From contig NZ_JALBUF010000004.1 in assembly GCF_022606465.1 (NCBI RefSeq), forward strand, positions 124,001 to 188,000: a stretch of 64,000 nucleotides of DNA, written 5' to 3'. This document shows, piece by piece, positions 36,043-46,015 of the stretch. The number at the start of each line of letters is the position of its first letter. The stretch's first letter is position 1. Position numbers and translations under genes: made by a program. Under the pieces are notes generated by a model. That model was not told where the DNA came from. It searched no databases and worked only from the letters and a program-made list of their open reading frames with translations. Source of the DNA: Sulfoacidibacillus ferrooxidans (GTDB lineage: Bacteria; Bacillota; Bacilli; Alicyclobacillales; SLC66).

Positions 36043-38058
36043 TTGCAGTTAAAGTTTGATGGCGGGCAAGATAAATTTACGTCCGTACCCATAGGTGTAT
36101 TAGTTGGAAGTTTATTTGCAATTGATTGGGGTTATCGTTTGTGGGGATCCGGTTTAGTATACCCTGCGACTACCTGGTTGAGTGTCATATTGATTGGGTT
36201 TGGTCTTGTCTCACTATTATTAGCATTTGCATTTCCTTTGATGGAAAAGAAGTTGGAGTTTATTAGTCTTCTTGCTTCATGTATTGGATTTGCATGGTGG
36301 GTTTATACTCAAATACATTTATCACCTGGATATCAAACAGATGAAATAGCTTTTGATCAATATGCTAGTCATTTACTTTTACAAGGTATAAATCCATATG
36401 CTCATAGTCTTGCGTTAGCTTTTCGAAGGTATTTAGTCCCGCCTACATACTATACTTACTTACTTAGTGGACAGCCTGTAGTGTCACTTTCTTATCCCGC
36501 ACTATCCTTTCTATTATATACACCTGTTATGGCTTTGGGTGTACATATGCATGCTGCCCTTTATGTGGATGCTTTTTTTTGGATGGGATCTAGCGTTCTG
36601 TTATGGTTTTTATTACCTTCTCAAATAAGATGGATTGCTTTTTTAGTATTAGGTTTTATGATGTTTGATGGCAACGTATTTGGAGGAGTGACAGATGCGC
36701 TTTTTATGCCATTTCTTATTCTTGCGGTGTGGAAATGGGATCGTTTTGTAGATCCAACGCATCCGTTATTATTAAAATGGATGGGACCAATTATGCTTGG
36801 ACTTGCAATGAGTGTCAAGCAAACGGCATGGTTTCTAGCACCATTTCTAGTGTTAGGTATTATGATGGAAAGTAAGCGAAGCGGTCAGTCATGGTGGAGG
36901 AATCCGCTTCGATATATCGTAGGAGTGGCTGTTCCTTTTTTGTTAGTGAATGTACCCTTTATAGTTTGGGATCCTATAGCCTGGATTCAAGGGAGTTTAT
37001 TACCTTTGGTATCTAGTACTGTTCCACAAGGTCAAGGGATAGTGGGTTTATGGCTCTATGACCATGTAGGTAATGGACATATGGAGTATTTAAAATTATT
37101 AGGAGCCTTCGTTCTTGTTCTTGAAATGCTTTTGTTTGTTACTTATTATTCTAGGTTTAAACGAAGTTGGATTCTTTTTATTCCTTTAGCTTTATTTTGG
37201 ACAGAGAGGTCCCTGTTTGAATATCTAGTCGACCTTCTCCCAATTTTGCTTGTGGCAGCAATCTCTGTACGTACTATCATTCAAGACAAAGTATCTCGTA
37301 TACCACGCTTGAGCAAATACGGTATTGGTATTTTTTCATCAGCTTCTTTACTAGTCTTTTGTTTATCTTTTATTGGTGGTCAACCGTTAAAGCTTCAAGT
37401 AACTGGTGTACAAACAACGGGTGAATTAGGTTTGATTGATTCGGTCTCAGTTCATGTGATCAATCACGAGAACACTCCAGTTTCGCCACATTTTACTGTT
37501 ATGGAAAATACCGGTCAGCTTCCAACCTTTTGGTTATCGAGTGGACCAAGCACATTACTTCCAAAGCAAGCTGCCGATTATACGTTGAGTGCACCAAATG
37601 TTCCTGCCATGCCCAGTATTACAAATAATCTTTCCGTGGATGCTTTTACGACCACACCGGCTACCATAAGCACGAGTGCTGATTTTTATTTACCTAAGAT
37701 GGTTACAGTGCTTTCGCCGCGCGCTTTTAATACTCCGGTGAAAATAGGTGTTCCTTTTTCTTTAACAGTTCAACTACGTAGTACCTCAGGAATACCGCTT
37801 CACTTGTCAGGTGTACCAGTTACCTTAAATCAAGTTATGTATGGTCCTAATTACGTATCTACGGCCAGTTCTACAATCAACGGGTCACAGGCTGGAGCGA
37901 TGGCTGTCACTAGTATTACGAATGCATCTGGTCAAGCTGTTTTTACAGTGCAAGGTCAATTTGTTGAACCATTACCAACATTTTTTGAAGCGGATATTCC
38001 GAATTCGGGTCAGCCATTTGGGTATTCAAACATTGCTTCCATTAATTTTGTGAAGTGA
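36043..38058 (+). CDS. GT-C-type polytopic membrane protein with extracellular Ig-like tail, copy 2
   Basis: Second copy of the protein at 15599. The only amino-acid changes noticed are in FVDPTHP (Ala to Asp) and WDPIAW (Leu to Ile). In this copy the upstream in-frame codon at 36001 is ATG instead of TTG, but the SD AGAGGAG again points to the TTG at 36043. Membrane segments, the TDEIAFDQYASHLL loop and the soluble C-terminal tail are as in copy 1. Intact and probably functional. It heads a three-gene set (lipoprotein and GT2-GtrA follow) that is cut short by IS remnants after 40165. Confidence 0.72.
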   Translation: MQLKFDGGQDKFTSVPIGVLVGSLFAIDWGYRLWGSGLVYPATTWLSVILIGFGLVSLLLAFAFPLMEKKLEFISLLASCIGFAWWVYTQIHLSPGYQTDEIAFDQYASHLLLQGINPYAHSLALAFRRYLVPPTYYTYLLSGQPVVSLSYPALSFLLYTPVMALGVHMHAALYVDAFFWMGSSVLLWFLLPSQIRWIAFLVLGFMMFDGNVFGGVTDALFMPFLILAVWKWDRFVDPTHPLLLKWMGPIMLGLAMSVKQTAWFLAPFLVLGIMMESKRSGQSWWRNPLRYIVGVAVPFLLVNVPFIVWDPIAWIQGSLLPLVSSTVPQGQGIVGLWLYDHVGNGHMEYLKLLGAFVLVLEMLLFVTYYSRFKRSWILFIPLALFWTERSLFEYLVDLLPILLVAAISVRTIIQDKVSRIPRLSKYGIGIFSSASLLVFCLSFIGGQPLKLQVTGVQTTGELGLIDSVSVHVINHENTPVSPHFTVMENTGQLPTFWLSSGPSTLLPKQAADYTLSAPNVPAMPSITNNLSVDAFTTTPATISTSADFYLPKMVTVLSPRAFNTPVKIGVPFSLTVQLRSTSGIPLHLSGVPVTLNQVMYGPNYVSTASSTINGSQAGAMAVTSITNASGQAVFTVQGQFVEPLPTFFEADIPNSGQPFGYSNIASINFVK

Positions 38059-38125
38059 ATATTTATGGTTGGATAATTAGTATGTGATAGCTAAGTGGTT
38101 TTAACAATGTGAAGGGTAGGTTTAT

Positions 38126-39022
38126 ATGAGGCATTTAAAGGTTGCTGGTGTTATGGCTTTATTAGCTGTATTTTCGATTACTGGTTGTGGTGTTGAGTCT
38201 AGTACAACTGCTGTTGTACCACTCTCTAAAGTAGCTGCTCAAGATAAAGTAAATACTATCATTCCTGCGCCTGCTGGAATCGTTGGGATGACAAATCCAG
38301 ATAGTAATGATTTTATGTATTTAGCTGCTGGTACGGCTCGATCCAAAGGACTTTTTTCTCTCAACTTAATCACACATGAAATATCATCCAGTTCCTCCAT
38401 TTCAAACGCTGTTGACTCTGCAACATTATTATCTTCTGGGATTATTGTGTTGGGACAAGCAACAAAACATTCAGGTGCAATCTCACTTTATAATGCACAG
38501 ACATTAAAAATGATGAAGACAATTCCAGTTGGCGATCCTGTTATCGAAGTTTGTACAGATCCAAGTGAAGCAGGGGATGTGTATGTTTTGAATGGAACAA
38601 AGAAGTCTGAGACAGTCTCTGTTGTTAATACAAACAACAATAAGATCATGGAGAGCATCCCTGTTTCCTTGGGAACTATTGATATTGCATCTAATGCTGG
38701 AACGCTTTATACACTTCAGCCTAACGGTCAAATTATGGGTATCTCTGAAAGATCGAAAACCCCTCAATTTCAGTTTACTGTAGCGCCAGGTGCACGTTCA
38801 TTTGTTGTAAGTCCAGATGGACAAACCCTCTACTTATTAAAAGAAGCAAATGACACGTATTACATATCAGAAGTTGATTTAGCTACTGAGTCTCAAATAG
38901 CGGCATTGGGTGCACCGATGAATGCAGGGTTTATTTCTTTAAGCAGTGACTCTAAAACTTTATATGTAGGAGTAGAAAGTCCTTCTGTGGGCAATGTTCA
39001 AACCTTACAAGCTATTCATTAA
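38126..39022 (+). CDS. YVTN-type beta-propeller lipoprotein, copy 2
   Basis: Second copy of the lipoprotein at 17682, with lipobox SITGC at residue 21 and the same propeller blades. Three substitutions were noticed (Ser to Ala after SSTT, Ser to Asn in NTNNNK, Asn to Tyr in DTYYISE). All are conservative in position, so both copies are probably functional. It sits 67 bp after the GT-C gene and 54 bp before the GT2-GtrA gene, identical to copy 1. Confidence 0.8.
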   Translation: MRHLKVAGVMALLAVFSITGCGVESSTTAVVPLSKVAAQDKVNTIIPAPAGIVGMTNPDSNDFMYLAAGTARSKGLFSLNLITHEISSSSSISNAVDSATLLSSGIIVLGQATKHSGAISLYNAQTLKMMKTIPVGDPVIEVCTDPSEAGDVYVLNGTKKSETVSVVNTNNNKIMESIPVSLGTIDIASNAGTLYTLQPNGQIMGISERSKTPQFQFTVAPGARSFVVSPDGQTLYLLKEANDTYYISEVDLATESQIAALGAPMNAGFISLSSDSKTLYVGVESPSVGNVQTLQAIH

Positions 39023-39076
39023 ATGAAAATTACAAGCGGTACAGTGTCTATTATGTGTTATAGAAAGTGGTGACAT

Positions 39077-40165
39077 ATGGTTAGTATAGTAGTTCCTACA
39101 TACAACGAATCTAGTAATGTTTTAGAGGTTTGTAAGAGAGTTATGTCTGCTATGGATGGTTATGATTTCGAAATCATTTTCGTAGATGATAGTACTGATC
39201 ATACACCTGCAGTTTTAGAAGACCTTTCTCATCAATATTCATTTGTAAAGTATGAACATAGAGATACAGAAAAAGGTCTAGCAACAGCAGTGCTCAGAGG
39301 ATTTGCACTAGCTCAAGGCGATGTTCTAGCAGTTATGGATGCAGATCTTCAACACCCACCGGAAATGCTTCCAGCAATGATGAAAGGCATTGAAGAAGGT
39401 AATGCTGATCTTGTCATTCCGAGTCGATTTATTCCTGGAGGTGATGATGGTGGTTTACGATGGCATAGGAAAGTTATTTCAGCAGTAGCACGTTATATAG
39501 GAAAATTTGCTTTAAAACGGCTTAGAAAAATTAATGATCCAACAAGTGGTTATTTCGTATTTCGTCGAGAAGTGATTGAAAATGTGACTTTAAAACCAGT
39601 TGGGTGGAAGATATTAATTGAGATTTTAGCGCGAGGAAATTACGCAAAGGTAATTGAGATTCCTTATAAGTTTCAAATGAGAAATGCTGGTGAATCAAAA
39701 ATGTCTTTAAGAGAGCAGTGGAATTATCTGAAACATTTATTCTTACTTGTTCTTGCTAGTCCAGATGACAGACGCTTTTATAGTTTTGTTCTAGTGGGCT
39801 TATCTGGTGTAGTTCTTAATTTAGTTATTTACGACATTTTATTTCATTTAGGTATACTTCCATTATTAGCAAGTGGAATTGCTGGTGTCGTGTCTATTGG
39901 TAATAACTTTTGGTGGAATGATAGATATACGTGGATTGGACCTAAACAAAGTAGCACTAAAATAAGGTTATTAAAGTATTTTGGTACATCATTAATAGGT
40001 GTAGGAATAACAGTTTCATGTTTCGGTTTATTTTATAGTTATCTAGGTATTTATCATCTACTAGCTCAATTTCTCGGAATTGCAATTTCAACAGTGTGGA
40101 ATTATTTTATTAGTGTTGTTTGGACATGGAGAGTAAAGTCTATTTCAATCCAAAAGGTCAACTAA
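39077..40165 (+). CDS. GT2 polyprenol-phosphate sugar transferase fused to GtrA domain, copy 2
   Basis: 362 residues. The GT2 half (1-215) is nearly identical to copy 1 (differences such as HRDTEK for HRETEK and MMKGIEE for MMQGIEE). From residue about 216 (EQWNYLKHLFLLVLASPDD) the sequence diverges sharply at DNA level, while the GtrA architecture of four helices is kept (GLSGVVLNLVIYD, NNFWWNDRYTW, VWNYFISVVWTWR). Copies may therefore flip the same lipid-linked sugar through different membrane partners. The two loci were therefore homogenised only up to the domain boundary. No further glycosylation gene follows; IS debris begins downstream. Confidence 0.88.
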   Translation: MVSIVVPTYNESSNVLEVCKRVMSAMDGYDFEIIFVDDSTDHTPAVLEDLSHQYSFVKYEHRDTEKGLATAVLRGFALAQGDVLAVMDADLQHPPEMLPAMMKGIEEGNADLVIPSRFIPGGDDGGLRWHRKVISAVARYIGKFALKRLRKINDPTSGYFVFRREVIENVTLKPVGWKILIEILARGNYAKVIEIPYKFQMRNAGESKMSLREQWNYLKHLFLLVLASPDDRRFYSFVLVGLSGVVLNLVIYDILFHLGILPLLASGIAGVVSIGNNFWWNDRYTWIGPKQSSTKIRLLKYFGTSLIGVGITVSCFGLFYSYLGIYHLLAQFLGIAISTVWNYFISVVWTWRVKSISIQKVN

Positions 40166-40489
40166 TAACATAGATAAGTAGTTTAATACATAAATCTAAA
40201 ATATTCACGTTGATTTAAATTAGAAATAATATTGTAGAAGATAAGTATTTTATGATGATGATTAAATAGAATTTGTTTAGATTAAAATGGGTTTTAATTT
40301 TCATAGTTTTTCTTTGTTTGCCACCAGCTGTTTTAAATCACTAGGATGAATAGGTTTCTCTAAAGTGAATTTATGAATTCAATTCGCGTTGTGCAGGATC
40401 TGATTGAATTCCCTGCTGAACACGAATGAACTGCATAGTTCTCAATTCCAGTGTCGTTCGGAATGAACCAGCCCCGAGGTTTTGATCAT
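40166..40489. other. Gene-free stretch with possible transposase debris
   Basis: AT-rich for the first 150 bp, then mixed sequence. On the minus strand it may hold the distal part of the IS1380-like remnant, but no clear frame is left. Nothing else is recognisable. Confidence 0.3.
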
Positions 40490-40660
40490 TTAATTAGGCA
40501 GATTATTCATTCGCCTTGAGTTCCACTTTTCTATGGAACAAAATCGACGATTCCAGTTGTTGAAGTTATAGGCGAGCATGGCAATTAGCAGTTTGACGGA
40601 GTTGGATTTAAATTCTGCGCTACTCATTTTGTCGCAAAAACTTGTATTAGATTCCTTTAT
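40490..40660 (-). pseudogene. Remnant of an IS1380-like transposase
   Basis: About 55 codons on the minus strand read FCDKMSSAEFKSNSVKLLIA then MLAYNFNNWNRRF. The pattern D-x-(M/L)S-x-x-x-F-x-(A/S)N-x-(V/A)(R/K)L, LAYN-N-RR is typical of the C-terminal part of IS1380-family DDE transposases. Start and end are lost; the left end of the IS256 element cuts into it at about 40680. Family call is by eye. Confidence 0.5.
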
Positions 40661-40680
40661 TAAATTTCCATGAACTAGTT

Positions 40681-42076
40681 GAGTCCGTATAATGGTGTAC
40701 ATTCAGTGGATGCACTGGGTGACATCATGTAGGAGTGCCACCTCGTCCCTCTTTGGTTGAATGGAAGTGTCAATCAACCATTTTAACAAGGAGGAATATG
40801 AGAATGGCACAGTACAACATTACCGTGGATGACGAGATTTTGAAAGGGTTATTTTCTGGGGATAAGGGAATGTCGCAGTTGCTGGAGCAGGTTTTGAATC
40901 AAGTGCTTCATGCCCAAGCATCTGAGCAGTTGCATGCAGAGCCGTATGAGCGTTCGGATGACCGCCAGGGTTATCGCAACGGTACCCGTCCGCATCCCCT
41001 AACAACCCGTGTGGGAGCGCTCACGTTACGCGTTCCACGGTTGCGTAACGGCAACTTTTTCACAGAACTCTTCGCACGTTATCAGCGAAGTGAACAGGCT
41101 TTGTTGTTGACACTCGTCGAGATGGTGATTCAGGGTGTATCCACGCGCAAAATCACCGCCATCACGGAGGAGCTGTGCGTAGCCGAGTTTTCGAAATCTA
41201 CCGTTTCGGACCTGTGTAAGCGACTCGACCCGATCGTTGAAGCATGGAATGGACGCAACTTAAGAGAGAAGCGATACCCGTTCGTTTTGGTCGATGTCAT
41301 CATGCTGAAGATCCGGGAGGACGGGCGTGTCCGCTCACGTACCGCTATGATCGCCACCGGTGTCAACGAAGAGGGGTATCGCGAAATCCTTGGGATTATG
41401 CTTGGAGATAGTGAATCAGAGGCGAGTTGGTCGGAATTCTTCACTTGGCTCAAGAGCCGCGATCTTAGGGGTGTGGATATCGTCGTCTCCGACAGTCATG
41501 CTGGGCTCGTAAAGGCGCTGCAATCGCAGTTTCAAGGTGCAACGTGGCAGCGGTGCCAGACTCATTTCATGCGCAATTTCCTGGACGCGACACCGAAGAG
41601 CTTACACGACGAACTGTACGGGAAAGTGCGGGCTATACTCGACGCACCGGATGTGTTGACAGCAAGGCTATTGATGGATCAGGTCGTGTCGGACGATAAC
41701 GAGAAAGCGCCGAAAGCCATCCAGATCCTCGAGAATGGATTTGATGATATCACAGCGGTCCTCTCGTTGCCCGAGCGCTACAGGAAGCGTTTAAGGACAA
41801 CCAACGGGATGGAGCGAATGAATGAAGAGATTCGTCGGCGTGACCGAGTGATTCGCATTTACCCTAACCGCGCTTCTGTCCTTCGCCTCATTGGAGCACT
41901 GCTGATGGAGATGGAAGAGAAATGGCAATCGGGGCACAAATACCTCGACATGGCGGACTATTTCATCTGGCGTGAAGAGCAGAAAAAACAGGCTAAGGAA
42001 GACTCAAAGATCACCAAGATAAGTTGACATCACTCAATCTCTACCGAGGGGCGAATTTACACCACATTTAGGACTT
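40681..42076 (+). mobile_element. IS256-family insertion sequence, apparently complete
   Basis: Imperfect 24-bp terminal inverted repeats: 40681-40704 (contains GGTGTACATTC) and 42053-42076 (contains GAATTTACACC). Total 1,396 bp, normal for the family. It carries one intact transposase. The flanking 8-mers (AACTAGTT and GATCGGTA) do not match, so a target duplication is not evident. It separates the duplicated glycosylation genes from the rfb region. Confidence 0.85.
40804..42027 (+). CDS. IS256-family transposase, intact
   Basis: 407-residue DDE transposase (Transposase_mut family). N-terminal MAQYNITVDDEILKGLFSGD, the RQGYRNGTR and LRVPRLRNG strands, then catalytic residues in VLVDVIMLKIRE (first Asp), IVVSDSHAGL (second Asp) and TTNGMERMNEEIRRRDR (Glu), and the C-terminal IYPNRASVLRLIGALLMEME. 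Upstream ATG codons at 40735 and 40798 are in frame, but the SD AAGGAGG (40788-40794) fits 40804 best. High GC compared with the surrounding DNA points to recent arrival. Confidence 0.95.
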   Translation: MAQYNITVDDEILKGLFSGDKGMSQLLEQVLNQVLHAQASEQLHAEPYERSDDRQGYRNGTRPHPLTTRVGALTLRVPRLRNGNFFTELFARYQRSEQALLLTLVEMVIQGVSTRKITAITEELCVAEFSKSTVSDLCKRLDPIVEAWNGRNLREKRYPFVLVDVIMLKIREDGRVRSRTAMIATGVNEEGYREILGIMLGDSESEASWSEFFTWLKSRDLRGVDIVVSDSHAGLVKALQSQFQGATWQRCQTHFMRNFLDATPKSLHDELYGKVRAILDAPDVLTARLLMDQVVSDDNEKAPKAIQILENGFDDITAVLSLPERYRKRLRTTNGMERMNEEIRRRDRVIRIYPNRASVLRLIGALLMEMEEKWQSGHKYLDMADYFIWREEQKKQAKEDSKITKIS

Positions 42077-42434
42077 GATCGGTATGTAGAAAACGCAACT
42101 AAATTTTTGACTGACAAGTATGTATCTTATCTGATTGAATTGTAGCTTAGAAAAGGTTTAAAGTGGGCTGATTGCGAGGACACATTAGTATTCCTAGACT
42201 CTCAAATGATATGTGTACTGAAGAGGTTATCGATTGGGTGTTGGACCATACTCTATGATGTCATCGGAAGATGATATCTATTATGAAGATTTCAAGAAAT
42301 TGAGTGGCATATTAGTATGATGGTTGAAAATGCTCGGGTGTAAAATCGATTTCTTAGACGCATTGAGGATTGTTAGCGAGTGCGCTATTGTGACCTTGAA
42401 ATGGTAATATATTTAATAATGTAATATCTAGAAT
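42077..42434. other. Gene-free stretch between IS256 and the decayed rfbA
   Basis: No credible reading frame. It may be decayed sequence from before the IS insertion; I see no structure or repeat in it. Confidence 0.3.
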
Positions 42435-43335
42435 ATGAATGGTCTTATCTTATCTGGGGGTACAGTGTCGCGACTATGTCAACTGACGTCTAACTTTGCG
42501 AAGCAGTAGTTGATCCCGATAGGCAACAAACCGATTCTATTTTACGCGATTGAGGACTCGGTAGAAAGTGGCATTAACGAGATTGGCGTTATCGTTGGCG
42601 ATATGGAGCTAGTGATTCGATGTGCGGTTGGGGATGGGACTCAGTATGGTGCGTATGTAAATTATATTGAGCAGAATAAATTGCTCGGATTGAAGCATGA
42701 GGGAAAAATATCGGAAGATTTATGGAAGTACAGCCGTTTGTCATGTTTCTCGGAGACAAAATGCTGCATGACGGAGTGGCATCGTTTATGTCGTAATTGC
42801 AGTCGTCGTTGCCTGATGCTTTGGTGTTGCTAAGTGAATTGCCGAATCAACAAAAATTTGGTGTGGTTGAAATGGAAGCCGGAAGAGTTGTACGACTGAC
42901 TGAGAAACCGAAAGTTCCACAGAGCAATCTAGCTCTTATCTGCGTTTACATATTTCAATCCTACATCTTTAAAGAAATCAGCTCAATTGAACCATATGAG
43001 AGTAGGGAACATGAGATTACAGACGTGATTCAGTGGCTTATGGATAAAGGATATAGGGTGGTGGGGGAGTGGCCAGATGATTTGCTGTGTAAGCCAGCCG
43101 TTTAAAGCTAGAGTCAATTGATATCCAAGTGCACGATAAGGCATGTGTTGACATGTCATCGCAATTGATCGGTCAAGTGTAAATTGTGCCAGGTGTCAAG
43201 TGAGGGACATTTCAGATCGTTAGTGGGAAAAGTGACGCATGAAAGGGAAATGCAAGTGGTATGCATGGACGAGGATAACCAGCTGCTGCTGATTCCAGTG
43301 AGTGTTGAACACGCATATCGCTTATTAGGTAAGTA
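42435..43335 (+). pseudogene. Decayed rfbA (glucose-1-phosphate thymidylyltransferase)
   Basis: Aligns along its length with the intact rfbA at 43863. It starts [14 protein letters not shown], has an in-frame stop after SNFAKQ, continues LIPIGNKPILFYAIEDSVES, frameshifts near 42730, resumes with FVMFLGDK, PDALVLLSELPNQQKFGVVE and LTEKPKVPQSNLAL, then breaks again after 43105. Fragments of the C-terminal beta-helix (QLIGQVQI) and of the final EHAYRL are still visible around 43150-43330. Multiple stops and heavy divergence show that this is an old duplicate. Confidence 0.85.
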
Positions 43336-43342
43336 GCCTGAG

Positions 43343-43690
43343 GTGATCATGAATTTCACCACCGAATCATACAGTCAGCTCGATCCGGATGAAAAACGAA
43401 TCGCTTTGAATTATTTGGATATCGCAAGTGGGGAGTTATGTGAGTTACTAAATCTCTCGAATTTTGACGTGCTGCATACTATAGTAGTGGGCGATATTGG
43501 TGTTGAAAAGGCATTTCGGGTAGCTTCCAAGGGTTATTATGAGACAGTCGTGCACTTTTCGGTGGAGAGCCCCATGGATCGCTCGATTTCGTCCAGCGTG
43601 GTAATGATCATGTCTTCGTTCTTTATTGGAATGCTTTATGGAAACTATAATAAAGAGAATTACTTTGTTTGTGCGGATGCTTTTCTTTAA
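43343..43690 (+). pseudogene. Decayed rfbB (dTDP-glucose dehydratase) fragment
   Basis: A 115-codon open frame whose middle aligns with residues about 25-90 of intact RfbB: LHTIVVGDIGVEKAF matches [15 protein letters not shown], and VVHFSVESPMDRSISSS matches [17 protein letters not shown]. The first Rossmann strand with the GG-GFIG motif and all of the catalytic region (TDEVYG, YSASK) are absent, so it cannot be active. It directly follows the decayed rfbA, preserving the old operon order. Confidence 0.7.
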
Positions 43691-43862
43691 ATTTGGTCAT
43701 TTGTCTAATAACTACTGCGGACATTTCTGTCTATGGATGTACAATTACTAATTAGCCAACGACTACAATGGATCTCTTGTTTCTTAATTACATAAAGAGA
43801 TATATAACAATCGACATCTGCAAATGTTGAATTATAAATATTTCGATCTAGGAGTGTTAACT

Positions 43863-44924
43863 ATGAAAGGGCTCATTTTATCTGGTGGGACAGGCTCGCG
43901 GTTACGTCCGCTTACTTATACGGGTGCAAAACAATTAATTCCGATTTGCAATAAGCCGATTCTCTATTATGCGGTGGAGTCCTTGGTGGAGAGTGGCGTG
44001 ACGGATATTGGGGTGATCGTCGGGTCCAATTCATCCCAAGAGATCATGCGTAGTTTAGGTGATGGGAGTCGATTTGGCGCTAAGGTCTCCTATATTCACC
44101 AAGACAAGCCCCTTGGACTGGCACATGCAGTCAAGATCTCGGAAGAGTTCATGTCTGGTGAGCCATTTGTGATGTTTCTTGGGGATAATTTGTTGCGCGA
44201 TGGAGTGGCTGCCTTTGTGGAAGCGTTTCGCGCGTCGTCTCCAGATGCGCTGGTGCTGCTAAGTGAAGTACCAGAGCCGCAACATTTTGGCGTGGTCGAA
44301 CTGGTCGATGGACGCGTGGTGCGATTGGTAGAAAAACCGAAAGTTCCACCGAGTTCGCTTGCGCTGGTGGGTGCCTATCTATTTCAACCGTGCATCTTTC
44401 GAGCGGTCAAGGAGATCGAGCCATCTACACGCGGTGAACTTGAGATTACGGATGCGATTCAGTGGTTGGTCGATCACGGGTACCAGGTGGAACCACACCT
44501 GGTGACTGGATGGTGGAAAGACACGGGGCGACCGAGTGATGTGCTAGATGCCAATCGCCTGATGATCGAAACGATTGAGTCGTCGATGCAAGGGACTGTC
44601 GATGCGACCTCCGAGGTGATCGGTCGCGTACAGATCGGGGTGGGCAGTCAGATTTTGCGCAGTACGCTGCGTGGACCTCTGGTCATCGGTGATCATGTGA
44701 CGATCGAGGATTCGTATGTAGGACCTTATACGTCTATTAGTGACGGAGTGACGATTAGGAAGACGGAGATTGAAAATAGTATCATTTTGGCAGATAGTCA
44801 TGTGGAGAGTGCGTATCGTTTAGATGCGTGCTTAGTGGGGAAGCGCGTGGCGATTGTACCGTCACAGGCAAGGCCAAAGGCGATCCATCTTGTGTTAGGC
44901 GATGATTCGCGTTGTGAGTTTTAG
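43863..44924 (+). CDS. rfbA: Glucose-1-phosphate thymidylyltransferase, long RmlA form
   Basis: 353 residues. First step of dTDP-L-rhamnose synthesis: joins dTTP and glucose-1-phosphate. N-terminal nucleotidyltransferase domain with [66 protein letters not shown] and GWWKDTG. From about residue 245 a left-handed beta-helix (IGRVQIGVGSQI, GPLVIGDHVTI, YVGPYTSISDGV) marks the long form of actinobacteria, archaea and some Firmicutes. SD AGGAG at 43850-43854 sets the start at 43863; an earlier ATG at 43824 is in frame but has no SD. The rfbB gene follows 77 bp later. Higher GC than the island to the left. Confidence 0.95.
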   Translation: MKGLILSGGTGSRLRPLTYTGAKQLIPICNKPILYYAVESLVESGVTDIGVIVGSNSSQEIMRSLGDGSRFGAKVSYIHQDKPLGLAHAVKISEEFMSGEPFVMFLGDNLLRDGVAAFVEAFRASSPDALVLLSEVPEPQHFGVVELVDGRVVRLVEKPKVPPSSLALVGAYLFQPCIFRAVKEIEPSTRGELEITDAIQWLVDHGYQVEPHLVTGWWKDTGRPSDVLDANRLMIETIESSMQGTVDATSEVIGRVQIGVGSQILRSTLRGPLVIGDHVTIEDSYVGPYTSISDGVTIRKTEIENSIILADSHVESAYRLDACLVGKRVAIVPSQARPKAIHLVLGDDSRCEF

Positions 44925-45001
44925 ATTGTTATTTTTATGGTTTATAAACACTTTATTTAATGGTTGGATGATTATTCTTGATTCGTTATAAGGGGTGCAC
45001 G

Positions 45002-46015
45002 ATGAAGATTGTAGTGACTGGTGGAGCGGGGTTTATTGGAAGTAATTTTGTGAGGATGATGGTTTCGGAACAGAGTGATGTGGAGGTTGTGACGTATGAT
45101 GCGCTGACGTATGCGGGCAATCTTGCCAATCTTGCGGGGATTGTAGACCGGCATACGTTTGTGCGAGGAGACATCTGTGATGCACAGGCAGTGCAACAGG
45201 TGATGGCGGGCGTCGATGCGGTGGTGCATTTTGCGGCGGAGAGTCATGTGGATCGTTCGATTGCATCGAGTGCGGAGTTTGTGCGCACCAATGTCGAAGG
45301 GACGCGGGTGCTTTTGGAGGCGGCGCGATCGGCTGGTGTAGCGAAGTTTGTTCACGTATCGACAGATGAAGTGTACGGCACGCTTGGGGATGAAGGGGCA
45401 TTTACAGAAATGACGCCACTGGCTCCCAATTCCCCCTATAGTGCATCAAAGGCGGGATCGGATTTATTGGCGCGTGCGTTTTATGAGACGTATGGGTTAC
45501 CGGTTGTGATTACGCGTTGCTCGAATAACTATGGGCCGTATCAGTTTCCAGAGAAGCTGATCCCGCTGATGATTATTCATGCGCTGGAGGGACGACCGCT
45601 TCCTGTGTATGGGGATGGTGGCAATGTGCGCGACTGGCTGCATGTATCGGATCACAACCGGGCGATCGCGCGGGTTCTAGAAGCAGGGGTGCCTGGGCAA
45701 GTGTACAATATTGGCGGGCACAATGAGCGGACGAACTTGGAGATGGTGCGCATGATCTTGCGGTTGCTTGCGCGCGATGAGTCGCTGATCACGTTTGTGC
45801 AGGATCGCTTGGGGCATGATCGGCGCTATGCGATGGATGCGACGAAGATTGAGCATGAACTCGGGTGGACTCCACAGTATGATCTGGAGCGTGGGTTGGC
45901 GGAGACGGTAGCGTGGTATCTGGAGCACAAAGAGTGGTGGGAGCGCATTCGCACAGGTGCTTATCAGACGTTTGATCAGCCACAGTCCGGTGCGCGACTT
46001 GGTGATGCGCGATGA
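45002..46015 (+). CDS. rfbB: dTDP-glucose 4,6-dehydratase RfbB
   Basis: 337 residues. Second step of dTDP-rhamnose synthesis: NAD-dependent conversion of dTDP-glucose to the 4-keto-6-deoxy sugar. Extended-SDR signature: [14 protein letters not shown] (nucleotide binding), [12 protein letters not shown], the active-site STDEVYG and [14 protein letters not shown] (YxxxK), [17 protein letters not shown] for the substrate. The start is ATG at 45002 with SD AAGGGG; an upstream in-frame start at 44978 is less likely. The 3' end overlaps rfbD by four bases (ATGA), indicating tight translational coupling. Confidence 0.96.
   Translation: MKIVVTGGAGFIGSNFVRMMVSEQSDVEVVTYDALTYAGNLANLAGIVDRHTFVRGDICDAQAVQQVMAGVDAVVHFAAESHVDRSIASSAEFVRTNVEGTRVLLEAARSAGVAKFVHVSTDEVYGTLGDEGAFTEMTPLAPNSPYSASKAGSDLLARAFYETYGLPVVITRCSNNYGPYQFPEKLIPLMIIHALEGRPLPVYGDGGNVRDWLHVSDHNRAIARVLEAGVPGQVYNIGGHNERTNLEMVRMILRLLARDESLITFVQDRLGHDRRYAMDATKIEHELGWTPQYDLERGLAETVAWYLEHKEWWERIRTGAYQTFDQPQSGARLGDAR

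Larger units (their letters stand above)
35641..39721 (+). repeat. 4,081-bp direct repeat, copy 2
   Basis: Partner of 15197-19277 (offset 20,444 bp). Begins inside the 3' end of the headless surface gene and ends inside the GT2-GtrA gene. Recombination between the copies would release or duplicate a 20.4-kb unit that contains the recombinase island. Confidence 0.95.

Noticed and set aside
45033-45401. Pro/His-rich minus-strand frame in rfbB
   Set aside because: Shadow of a GC-rich gene with strong codon bias.
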